Positions 1 to 5,595 of a stretch of DNA of 5,595 bases are shown here, piece by piece; position 1 is the stretch's first letter, and each line of letters opens with the position of its first letter. Where the stretch lies: assembly GCA_002713605.1 (NCBI GenBank), contig PATL01000021.1, positions 7,658-13,252 of the forward strand. The letters are read 5' to 3'. The notes under the pieces were generated by a model. It did not search any database. It was not told where the DNA came from and saw nothing but the letters and a program-made list of their open reading frames with translations. This DNA is from a bacterium (GTDB taxonomy: Bacteria; Actinomycetota; Acidimicrobiia; Acidimicrobiales; UBA8592). The position numbers were made by a program, and so were the translations under genes.

Positions 1-2
1 AT

Positions 3-20
3 CTCGTTACCATTAGATGA
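3..20 (+). CDS. Possible 3' end of the upstream gene (last five codons)
   Basis: In frame 3 the first bases read Leu-Val-Thr-Ile-Arg followed by TGA at 18-20. This would leave 38 nt before the rpoZ start. In Actinobacteria the gene before rpoZ is usually gmk (guanylate kinase), and actinobacterial Gmk proteins often end in a short hydrophobic stretch of the Glu-Leu-Val type, so this could be its tail. Five codons cannot establish identity. The other two frames also stay open briefly, one closing at 14-16 and one at 73-75. The identification rests on gene-order expectation only. Confidence 0.22.
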   Translation, partial: LVTIR

Positions 21-49
21 GTATATTTCGCAAAATAAAGCGAGAGTTT

Positions 50-53
50 GGAG
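50..53 (+). promoter_or_regulatory. Ribosome binding site of rpoZ
   Basis: GGAG lies five bases before the ATG at 59. This supports ATG 59 as the start rather than the in-frame ATG at 17, which would add 14 residues (MSIFRKIKREFGVI) not expected in the omega family and has no comparable Shine-Dalgarno sequence upstream. Confidence 0.65.
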
Positions 54-58
54 TAATA

Positions 59-409
59 ATGTCTACCGAAAATAATTCAATGATTTACCCTAAAATTGAG
101 GGTTTACTTGAAAGATCTCTCAAACAAGGGGAGGAAGATTCTCATTCAAAATTTCGGCTTGTGACACTAGCTGCTCAACGAGCAAGGCAGATTAATGCAT
201 ATCGAAACCAGCTAGATGGCGGACTGGGAGTTTCCGTTCCTCCACAGGTGCATGCAGAAGGTATTGCCAAGCCCCTATCGATAAGTTTTGAAGAGATTAT
301 CCAAGATAAGGTCGTAGCAGGAGAAAAGAAAGAACCTGAACCCGTCGCCGTTGAAGAAGTAATAGCCGAAGTCGAAGAACCTGAAGAAGAGGAAGAAGAA
401 ACCGAGTAA
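59..409 (+). CDS. rpoZ: DNA-directed RNA polymerase omega subunit
   Basis: This 116-residue protein is the small omega subunit, which binds the beta' subunit and helps RNA polymerase core assemble and stay stable. Residues about 10-52 hold the family core: YPKIEGLLE, then SKFRLVTLAAQRARQIN, matching the conserved S-K-(Y/F)-R-L-V-x-x-A-A-x-R-A-R-Q-I motif. Residues 71-80 (KPLSISFEEI) match the conserved segment near the end of the folded part. From residue 89 on, the protein is a very acidic tail with 15 Glu among the last 28 residues and no aromatic residue, so it is probably disordered; the actinobacterial omega is often extended at this end. The start at 59 is chosen over 17 because of its GGAG site. 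coaBC follows after 11 nt, so the two are probably co-transcribed. The family assignment is secure. Confidence 0.93.
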   Translation: MSTENNSMIYPKIEGLLERSLKQGEEDSHSKFRLVTLAAQRARQINAYRNQLDGGLGVSVPPQVHAEGIAKPLSISFEEIIQDKVVAGEKKEPEPVAVEEVIAEVEEPEEEEEETE

Positions 410-420
410 TTGGTGTGTTC

Positions 421-1602
421 ATGATGCTTTCTGAGAAGAGGATTGTATTAGGCGTATCAGGTGGAATTGCTGCCTATAAATCAGTTGAGATAAGCCGCAG
501 GCTTGTTGACGCAGGGGCATTCGTTTCTCCTATTATGACAACAGCTGCAAAAAAATTTATAGGCGAAGTGACACTGAGTGCTTTGGCATCTGAACCAGTC
601 AAATCATCCTTATGGGAGGATGAAGACCCAATACCGCATACAACCCTAGGTCAAGAAGCCGACCTTATATTAGTAGCTCCGGCTACGGCAAAACTTATAG
701 GCACATACGCTGCGGGAATCTCGGGAGATCTGCTGTCCGCCACGTTACTAGCTACTAGGGCTCCTGTGGTCTTGTGTCCAGCAATGCACACAGAAATGTG
801 GGAACATCAAGCTGTACAAGACAATATCAAAACTTTGAGAGAACGAGGAGTTGTTATTGTCGAGCCCGAAGAGGGAATTTTAGCTGGCGGTGATATAGGA
901 AGAGGAAGATTAGCTGGAATTGAATCAATTCTTTCTTCAGTCGAGCTTGTATTGACAAAAAAAGATCTTAACAATTTAAAAATTCTAATAACAGCTGGTG
1001 GAACGAGGGAACCTATAGATCCCGTACGCTATGTCACCAATAAATCGTCAGGAAAGCAAGGATATGCGTTAGCGAAAGCTGCGTATATGCGTGGAGCGGA
1101 TGTCACTTTAGTTACTTCGATGCCTGATCAAGTTACTCCAGGTGTTAAGGTTCTGTGTGCGCAAACGGCAAAGGATATGGAAGAAGTCGTTATGGGAAAC
1201 CAAGAAGACTTTGACGTAGTGATAATGGCTGCCGCCATAGCTGACTTCCGCCCTGCAGAAGTATCAGACCACAAAATTAAAAAAACGAAAGGCATTAAAA
1301 GCCTTGAATTAACAAGCACTCATGACTTCCTTATTGACCTAGGGCGAGGAAAGAAACCTAACCAAACCATCGTAGGATTTGCTGCTGAGACTGAAGACCT
1401 TGAGAAGAACGCAATCGAAAAGCTAAAGAAAAAAGATCTAGATTTAATTGTTGCCAACAATGTTTCACTTCCTAATATCGGATTTTCTTATGATACGAAT
1501 GAGGTAACTATCATGAGCGAAGACTCAAAATGGACTCTGCCACTGTCGGATAAACGTACGATTGCCGATGGGATTCTTGACGCAGTTTTAGAGATTAGAT
1601 GA
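421..1602 (+). CDS. coaBC: Bifunctional phosphopantothenoylcysteine decarboxylase / phosphopantothenate--cysteine ligase
   Basis: CoaBC catalyses two steps of coenzyme A synthesis: CoaB joins cysteine to 4'-phosphopantothenate using CTP, and the FMN-dependent CoaC part decarboxylates the product to 4'-phosphopantetheine. The protein has 393 residues, close to the usual 400. CoaC spans about 1-178: VLGVSGGIAAYK (9-20), the active-site His73 in PHTTL, the FMN-binding APATA region (86-90) and PAMHTEMW (120-127). CoaB follows from about 187: TAGGTREPIDPVRY (191-204), NKSSGKQG (207-214), AAAIADFRP (270-278), KIKK (285-288), GFAAET (319-324) and NNVS (346-349). The loop corresponding to the E. coli Cys158 region reads LAGGDIGRGR and has no Cys, and the E. 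coli PAMN motif is PAMH. Start choice is uncertain: GTG at 415, ATG at 421 and ATG at 424 are all in frame. ATG 421 is preferred, with a weak GGTG five bases upstream. Confidence 0.95.
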   Translation: MMLSEKRIVLGVSGGIAAYKSVEISRRLVDAGAFVSPIMTTAAKKFIGEVTLSALASEPVKSSLWEDEDPIPHTTLGQEADLILVAPATAKLIGTYAAGISGDLLSATLLATRAPVVLCPAMHTEMWEHQAVQDNIKTLRERGVVIVEPEEGILAGGDIGRGRLAGIESILSSVELVLTKKDLNNLKILITAGGTREPIDPVRYVTNKSSGKQGYALAKAAYMRGADVTLVTSMPDQVTPGVKVLCAQTAKDMEEVVMGNQEDFDVVIMAAAIADFRPAEVSDHKIKKTKGIKSLELTSTHDFLIDLGRGKKPNQTIVGFAAETEDLEKNAIEKLKKKDLDLIVANNVSLPNIGFSYDTNEVTIMSEDSKWTLPLSDKRTIADGILDAVLEIR

Positions 1603-1605
1603 GAC

Positions 1606-1623
1606 TCTGCTTTATTGAGCAGA
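1606..1623 (+). promoter_or_regulatory. Small hairpin in the coaBC-metK gap
   Basis: TCTGCT (1606-1611) and AGCAGA (1618-1623) form a perfect 6-bp stem around a 6-base loop, beginning four bases after the coaBC stop codon and ending 12 bases before the metK start. No T-run follows, so it is not an intrinsic terminator. It might protect the message end or affect metK translation. The stem is short enough to have arisen by chance. Confidence 0.3.
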
Positions 1624-1635
1624 TAAAGTAATGAC

Positions 1636-2832
1636 ATGACCAACTCCTTCACATTCACATCAGAATCAGTAACTGAAGGGCATCCTGACAAAATGGCGGA
1701 CCAGATTTCTGACTCGATTCTTGATGCACTTCTGGATAAAGACCCTATGAGTAGAGTTGCATGTGAGACCTTAGTGACAACTGGTATGGCTCTTGTTACA
1801 GGTGAGATCACAACCGAAGAAGCTTATGTTGACATCCCTGGTATTGTTCGAGAAACGATCTGCAGAATAGGGTATGACAACCCGTCATTCGGGTTTGACG
1901 GAAATACCTGTGGTGTCATGATAGCGATAGATGAGCAGTCAAACGACATTGCAGATGGAGTTAATAATTCTGTTGAGGCCAGAAGTGGAATAGCTAAAGA
2001 TGAATGGGACTCATTCGGAGCAGGAGACCAAGGCCTTATGTTCGGTTATGCTACGGCGGAAACACCAAATTATATGCCTCAACCACTAGACCTTGCCCAT
2101 AGATTAGCTAAACAATTAACAGAAATTCGGCGGAGCGGAGTGGTTCCTTACTTGCGACCAGATGGTAAGACGCAAGTCACAATGGATTACGAGGGAGGGA
2201 AGCCCGTTCGTCTCAGAAACGTAGTGGTGTCAACACAACATAACGCCGGAATCGATAGATCGCACCAAATAGAGCCGGACCTGATTGAGCACGTCATACG
2301 ACCAATCATCCCTGAATTATTTCAGGACGATGCCTACGATGTGCATGTTAATCCATCTGGACGATTCGTCATTGGTGGTCCAGTCGGAGATGCTGGTTTA
2401 ACAGGGAGAAAAATAATAGTAGACACATATGGAGGTATGGCTCGACACGGTGGTGGGGCATTTTCTGGCAAAGACCCATCAAAAGTTGATAGGAGTGCAG
2501 CATATGCAACCAGGTGGGTAGCGAAAAATGTTGTCGCATCAGGTGCTGCTTCCCGTTGCGAAGTGCAAGTAGCGTATGCGATAGGCGTTGCAAGGCCAAT
2601 GTCTATTCTCGTTGAAACATTTGGAACCGAAACTGTACCTCCTGATTCAATCTCTTCAGCAATCGATGAAATTTTTGATCTCCGCCCTGCTGCCATCATT
2701 CATGATTTGGATCTCCGGAGACCAATTTATGCCCAAACGGCAGCTTATGGTCACTTTGGTAGGCAAGAAGAAGAATTCACTTGGGAACAACTAAATAAAG
2801 TTGATGCATTAAAGAGTGTTCTTAATATCTAG
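1636..2832 (+). CDS. metK: S-adenosylmethionine synthase (methionine adenosyltransferase)
   Basis: MetK makes S-adenosylmethionine from methionine and ATP, releasing phosphate and pyrophosphate; it acts in the cytosol, normally as a homotetramer. The 398-residue length is normal. Visible hallmarks are [19 protein letters not shown] near the N-terminus (His16 and Asp18 in the ATP/Mg site), [12 protein letters not shown] (128-139, the first family signature), the STQHNAGI segment (199-206), [14 protein letters not shown] (247-260) and [19 protein letters not shown] (272-290, including the phosphate-binding second signature). All expected catalytic motifs appear intact. The start at 1636 fits the family N-terminus. 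Its only Shine-Dalgarno candidate is a weak AAAG at 1625-1628, seven bases upstream. An out-of-frame ATG at 1631 stops at once at 1637-1639, overlapping the true start. The product would feed the two SAM-dependent RNA methyltransferases encoded downstream, as well as the rest of the cell. Confidence 0.97.
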   Translation: MTNSFTFTSESVTEGHPDKMADQISDSILDALLDKDPMSRVACETLVTTGMALVTGEITTEEAYVDIPGIVRETICRIGYDNPSFGFDGNTCGVMIAIDEQSNDIADGVNNSVEARSGIAKDEWDSFGAGDQGLMFGYATAETPNYMPQPLDLAHRLAKQLTEIRRSGVVPYLRPDGKTQVTMDYEGGKPVRLRNVVVSTQHNAGIDRSHQIEPDLIEHVIRPIIPELFQDDAYDVHVNPSGRFVIGGPVGDAGLTGRKIIVDTYGGMARHGGGAFSGKDPSKVDRSAAYATRWVAKNVVASGAASRCEVQVAYAIGVARPMSILVETFGTETVPPDSISSAIDEIFDLRPAAIIHDLDLRRPIYAQTAAYGHFGRQEEEFTWEQLNKVDALKSVLNI

Positions 2833-2858
2833 TCCATTTATAACACTAAAATCCAAAC

Positions 2859-2876
2859 AACCCTTCAAGGGTTTTT
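2859..2876 (+). promoter_or_regulatory. Terminator-like hairpin containing the priA ribosome binding site
   Basis: AACCCTT (2859-2865) and AAGGGTT (2867-2873) make a perfect 7-bp inverted repeat around a single C. As RNA the likely form is a 5-bp stem, AACCC with GGGTT, closed by a TTCAA loop. A run of five T (2872-2876) ends directly at the priA ATG. The layout resembles a weak Rho-independent terminator for metK. The only good Shine-Dalgarno candidate for priA, AAGGG at 2867-2871 with five-base spacing, lies in the loop and 3' arm, so folding would partly hide it. Whether it ends transcription, limits PriA translation or both cannot be told from sequence; with only three G-C pairs it should be leaky. 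Confidence 0.42.
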
Positions 2877-4628
2877 ATGAGTAGTCCCAAAGCGCGTGTG
2901 ATAGAAGCAGTTAGAGTAATACCTGACATAGATGGGATAACGCAAGAGTTTAATTATCTAGTGCCAGAAGACTGGAATATCTCTGGAGAAAGTAAGTTTC
3001 TTCAAGTAGGAGCGATTGTACGAATCCAATTTCGGAATAGAATAGTTCGCGGTTGGGTATCAGAGGTCAATCCCATGGATAAACCTAATGTTGAGCTAAT
3101 TCCTTTAAAGAAAGTAAGTGGAATAGGTCCCAGTCCTGAAGTGGTAGATCTTGCAAAATGGGCTGCTAAAAACTGGCATGGGCCAGTAAGTAAATTTTTA
3201 AGGGTCGCAAGCCCAAAATCCATGATACGAGCAAGGCTCAATGAAGAAAGCGAATCTTTGAATCAATCTGAACTGTCATTAGCGAAAGAGAATCGTTTCT
3301 CCGGATTTTCTGCAACGGGAAAAGAAATCTCTCCACTTGGTGATAGGTGGCCGATAATTCAAGAAACAGTTAAGCGCGGGAACTCATTAATTTTAGTTCC
3401 ATCTGTTAAGCAAGCACAATTGTTAGTGGGGCGTCTGAAAGGCATCGGCGTAAAATCTGGACTGCACGGGAAGGATTGGCTCGTGGGAGCACAAGGGGGG
3501 ACTATAGTCGGAACCAGATCAGCGGCATTTGCAACAATAAAAGATCTCGCCGCAATATTAGTCATCGACGAGCATGATAATGCGTATAGAAATGAAGCTG
3601 CTCCAACTTGGAATGCCAGAGATGTTGTGCTCCAGAGAGCGAAATTAATTGGTATCCCGATTGTCTTCACCTCCCCGATACTCTCACCTGAGGTTAGAAA
3701 AGAAATTCAAACAACTGAAACCAAAGACGACGAGATCAACACGGGATGGGGAAAAATACGTGTGCTGGACCCAAAGCAATATGAGGGGAAAGGACACGGT
3801 CTTTGGCCAAGTGGTGTGATAGATAAAATGAAAAACTCTGAAAGGAGCATAGTCATACTTAACCGCAAGGGGCGATCAAAACTTCTCGTTTGTGCATCGT
3901 GTGGTGAAATCGTAATCTGTTCCGAATGTAATTCAAAGATGAGTCAACCAAATGAAGATTATTTGACATGTTCACGAAACCATAGGAGGCCTATAGCTTG
4001 TTCATTTTGTCTGTCTACAAAACTTAAAAACCTTAGAATTGGAATCGGTAGAGCTAAGGAAGAATTGGAAGCCCTACTTCAAGAGCCAGTACAAGAAATT
4101 CACTCAAGTAGTGATGACGTTAATCTGCATAACGGTAAATACCTTTTGGGCACAAATGCTGCTCTCCATAGGGTTGACTGGGCTGATCTAATCTTCTTCG
4201 CCGATTATGATCAAGAGCTATATGCGGGAGGCTATAGGAGCGAAGAAACTGCACTCTCTAACCTGATACGTGCTGTTAGGATAACAAACACTAGGTCTCG
4301 AGCAAATGGTCAAGTGATTATTCAAACGCACTCTCACAAGAGTGAACTTCTTGGGCTTATTAAAACAGGAGAATTCAGCACTTGGAGTGATCTAAATCAG
4401 CGGCGCAGGAAATTGTTGTCTCTGCCGCCTTACGGTTCATATGCTGAAGTATCTGGTCCCGGAGCAAAGAAGTACGTTGATCTTATAGATGTTATTGAGG
4501 GGATTGAAGTTCTCGGCCCCCTTGAGGAATCCTGGCTTATTAAATCAGACTCTCATTCACTTCTGTTGAAAACTCTTTCCAAAGTTGATAGGCCGAAAGA
4601 ACGGGTCAGGGTAGCAATAAACGCATAA
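2877..4628 (+). CDS. priA: PriA-like primosomal protein N' lacking an intact helicase site (actinobacterial type)
   Basis: PriA recognises stalled forks and D-loops and reloads the replicative helicase. This 583-residue protein keeps the PriA layout. An N-terminal 3'-DNA-end-binding domain (about 8-65) is followed by a winged-helix-like segment (about 86-113), a helicase-like region with GTRSAAF (212-218) and a Walker B remnant DEHD (231-234) ahead of ARDVVLQRA, then a zinc-binding insertion, and a C-terminal part with RRRKLLSLPPYG (509-520). No Walker A GxGKT exists where canonical PriA has GVTGSGKT, and the arginine-rich motif VI is not recognisable. It therefore probably cannot hydrolyse ATP, as known for actinobacterial PriA proteins, and may act as a structural restart factor. 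The zinc region has Cys339, 342, 348, 351, 365, 375 and 378; the eighth ligand position is Asn368, with His369 beside it. The start at 2877 is the only plausible one and lies 44 nt after metK. Confidence 0.9.
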   Translation: MSSPKARVIEAVRVIPDIDGITQEFNYLVPEDWNISGESKFLQVGAIVRIQFRNRIVRGWVSEVNPMDKPNVELIPLKKVSGIGPSPEVVDLAKWAAKNWHGPVSKFLRVASPKSMIRARLNEESESLNQSELSLAKENRFSGFSATGKEISPLGDRWPIIQETVKRGNSLILVPSVKQAQLLVGRLKGIGVKSGLHGKDWLVGAQGGTIVGTRSAAFATIKDLAAILVIDEHDNAYRNEAAPTWNARDVVLQRAKLIGIPIVFTSPILSPEVRKEIQTTETKDDEINTGWGKIRVLDPKQYEGKGHGLWPSGVIDKMKNSERSIVILNRKGRSKLLVCASCGEIVICSECNSKMSQPNEDYLTCSRNHRRPIACSFCLSTKLKNLRIGIGRAKEELEALLQEPVQEIHSSSDDVNLHNGKYLLGTNAALHRVDWADLIFFADYDQELYAGGYRSEETALSNLIRAVRITNTRSRANGQVIIQTHSHKSELLGLIKTGEFSTWSDLNQRRRKLLSLPPYGSYAEVSGPGAKKYVDLIDVIEGIEVLGPLEESWLIKSDSHSLLLKTLSKVDRPKERVRVAINA

Positions 4629-4641
4629 GGAAAGTGCCTTA
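4626..4641. terminator. Small inverted repeat joining two convergent stop codons
   Basis: TAAGG (4626-4630) and CCTTA (4637-4641) form a 5-bp stem around a 6-base loop. The stem contains the priA stop codon on one side and the stop codon of the minus-strand TrmH-type gene on the other. The hairpin would form in transcripts from either direction and might act as a weak bidirectional end point. There is no T-run on either side, so the call is tentative. No stronger terminator is visible between these convergent genes. Confidence 0.22.
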
Positions 4642-5163
4642 ATTCCAGCCTTGTCTACGCATTTCATATAAAGCGATTGATACGGCGACCGAAACATTTA
4701 AGGATCCGATTTTTCCCAATTGAGGAATAAAAGTAACGGCATCACAGCATTCAAGGGCTCGTCTACTTACACCTCGATCCTCATGTCCCGCAAGGAAGCA
4801 AATATCTGTGTTTAGCTTTAGTTCATGAATTGGGACTGCACCCTCAGCCAGTTCCAATCCGACTACTTGGTACCCTTCTGACTTTGCGGCTTCAATTGCT
4901 TGAGTGACATCAGGGCATTCAGACCACTTAAGATAACGATCAGTTCCCAAAGCTGTTTTTCCAGTTTTCGTATTATCTGGTGTTGTAGACCCCGAACTAA
5001 ACCATGCAAAATCAACTCTTTCAGCAGCTGAACTGCGAATGATTGAACCCACATTGTAAGGGCCTTGAATGCCATCAATGATGAGTGCAAGTCGGTTATT
5101 CGCTTTCTTGCGCCAGTCACGATGGAGGCGCTTTAATTCAGTGTTCGATAAATGTTCAGACAT
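4639..5163 (-). CDS. TrmH/SpoU-family RNA 2'-O-ribose methyltransferase
   Basis: This 174-residue protein is a SPOUT (trefoil-knot) methyltransferase that transfers a methyl group from SAM to a ribose 2'-hydroxyl in tRNA or rRNA, normally as a dimer. All three SpoU motifs are visible. Motif 1 is DGIQGPYNVGSIIRS (30-44) with Asn37 and Arg43, motif 2 is FLAGHEDRGVS (123-133), and motif 3 is IPQLGKIGSLNVSVA (146-160) with Ser154 and Asn156. It consists almost entirely of the catalytic domain, with only a short basic N-terminal helix (about 8-24) and no separate RNA-binding domain, so the target position cannot be assigned; tRNA Gm18 by TrmH is one possibility. The ATG at 5163 is preferred over a TTG at 5178 because GAGG lies nine bases upstream and the ATG overlaps the stop of the preceding methyltransferase gene (ATGTCTGA). 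It probably shares that gene's transcript. Confidence 0.88.
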   Translation of the reverse strand: MSEHLSNTELKRLHRDWRKKANNRLALIIDGIQGPYNVGSIIRSSAAERVDFAWFSSGSTTPDNTKTGKTALGTDRYLKWSECPDVTQAIEAAKSEGYQVVGLELAEGAVPIHELKLNTDICFLAGHEDRGVSRRALECCDAVTFIPQLGKIGSLNVSVAVSIALYEMRRQGWN

Positions 5164-5595
5164 GATGCTTGACCTCAAGAAGTCTGTAGCCTTTGAGAGA
5201 CTTTAGCCGACTCGTAGCCCAAGATTCATTTTCTAACCATTTCTGGACACTGTCCGCACCAAGATTTTTATTGATTACCAAATAAGCTGACCCAGAGATA
5301 TTAAGGCGTCCAAGCCATATATTTAATAAGCTTTTCAGGTTCTTTTTGCCAATTCGTATCGGAGGGTTTGACCATATCAAATCAAACATGACGTCTTTAG
5401 GAACCTCATCAGGTGTGCAAATTATAGTTTCATCGTTTTGGGTATTGTTCTTTGCAAGCTCAATAGCCCTTCTGTTGACATCTATTCGCCAGATTTTTGT
5501 ATCAGGGAACCTATGTTCCAAAACAGCTGCAATTGGCCCATATCCGCACCCCAAATCAAGGGCATTTCTTGGGGGTGTTTCAGGGATAGGAACAT
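5156..5595 (-). CDS. Class I SAM-dependent methyltransferase, RsmC-like MTS domain, 5' end outside the window
   Basis: The last 145 codons are present, and the reading frame stays open to the window edge. The visible part begins at about VPIPETPPRNALD and leads into motif I, LDLGCGYGPIA, the SAM-binding glycine loop. An acidic position follows in WRIDVNRRAIELAKNN (end of strand 2), then motif IV, SNPPIRIGK (around 5346-5371). NPPI is typical of enzymes methylating exocyclic amines of guanine or adenine, and the RIGK context with the later LVINKNLGADS segment matches the MTS domain family that includes RsmC, the 16S rRNA m2G1207 methyltransferase. E. coli RsmC has an extra N-terminal pseudo-catalytic domain; whether this protein has one cannot be seen. 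Its TGA overlaps the start of the TrmH-type gene by eight bases, implying translational coupling. The exact substrate is inferred, not shown. Confidence 0.85.
   Translation of the reverse strand, partial: VPIPETPPRNALDLGCGYGPIAAVLEHRFPDTKIWRIDVNRRAIELAKNNTQNDETIICTPDEVPKDVMFDLIWSNPPIRIGKKNLKSLLNIWLGRLNISGSAYLVINKNLGADSVQKWLENESWATSRLKSLKGYRLLEVKHHV
5173..5176 (-). promoter_or_regulatory. Ribosome binding site of the TrmH-type gene
   Basis: On the minus strand GAGG occurs nine bases before the ATG at 5163, inside the final codons of the upstream methyltransferase gene. It decides the start in favour of 5163 over the TTG at 5178 and suits coupled translation of the two genes. Confidence 0.5.

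Noticed and set aside
22..27. TATATT as a possible -10 box for rpoZ
   Set aside because: The matching -35 position falls at or beyond the window edge, and the sequence is common in AT-leaning DNA, so a promoter cannot be supported.
17..58. N-terminal extension of omega starting at ATG 17
   Set aside because: The 14 extra residues are not typical of omega, and the GGAG site at 50-53 points to ATG 59.
1128..1319. Minus-strand open frame inside coaBC
   Set aside because: It lies entirely opposite the intact and well-conserved coaBC sequence, has no family motif, and its product looks like a reverse-frame shadow.
1488..1811. Minus-strand open frame across the end of coaBC and start of metK
   Set aside because: It is antisense to two conserved genes, and its Ser/Ile/Val-rich product has no recognisable domain.
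2334..2699. Minus-strand open frames inside metK, including a second nested one
   Set aside because: Both are antisense to the conserved catalytic region of metK and show no domain or ribosome binding site.
2833..2876. SAM-sensing riboswitch in the metK-priA gap
   Set aside because: Forty-four bases are too few for the common SAM-I aptamer, none of the known SAM aptamer cores was recognised, and the gap follows rather than precedes metK. Only the single hairpin is visible.
3002..3670. Two minus-strand open frames inside priA
   Set aside because: They are antisense shadows of a gene with clear family motifs and have no recognisable product.
5552..5554. TTG at the motif I position as the real start of the RsmC-like gene
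   Set aside because: The frame continues upstream through ALD, completing the LDLGCGYG SAM-binding motif, to the window edge, so this is an internal Leu codon.

Overview
The window looks like a stretch of core housekeeping chromosome from an actinobacterium with an AT-leaning genome. Four plus-strand genes (omega subunit of RNA polymerase, CoaBC, MetK, PriA-like protein) follow the order usual downstream of gmk in Actinobacteria. The PriA protein has lost its Walker A loop, and omega has an acidic C-terminal tail; both fit that phylum. Short intergenic gaps and AT-leaning codons suggest a streamlined aquatic lineage such as the acI/Nanopelagicales or marine low-GC Actinobacteria. That placement is inference from gene order and protein character; no lineage marker gene is present.

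Layout, plus strand: a possible five-codon 3' end of an upstream gene (1-20), rpoZ (59-409), coaBC (421-1602), metK (1636-2832) and priA (2877-4628). The genes run head to tail with gaps of 11, 33 and 44 nt, so they are probably largely co-transcribed. Two of the gaps hold hairpins. The one before priA is a perfect 7+1+7 inverted repeat followed by a T-run that ends at the priA ATG, and it also contains the only priA Shine-Dalgarno candidate.

Layout, minus strand: two overlapping genes converge on priA. They are a class I methyltransferase of the RsmC-like 'MTS' type, whose 5' end lies beyond the window (5156-5595), and a TrmH/SpoU-family RNA 2'-O-ribose methyltransferase (4639-5163). priA and the TrmH gene meet tail to tail with 10 nt between their stop codons. 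The fmt gene that commonly follows priA in Actinobacteria is not here.

Functionally, omega supports RNA polymerase assembly, CoaBC makes 4'-phosphopantetheine for coenzyme A, MetK makes S-adenosylmethionine, PriA-like protein probably acts in replication restart, and the two minus-strand enzymes are predicted to use SAM to modify stable RNA. There is no intergenic stretch over 300 bases. I saw no transposon, CRISPR array, tRNA, rRNA, phage or toxin/defence gene. I do not see a previously undescribed system. The points most worth a second look are the hairpin at the priA start and the substitutions in CoaBC and PriA.
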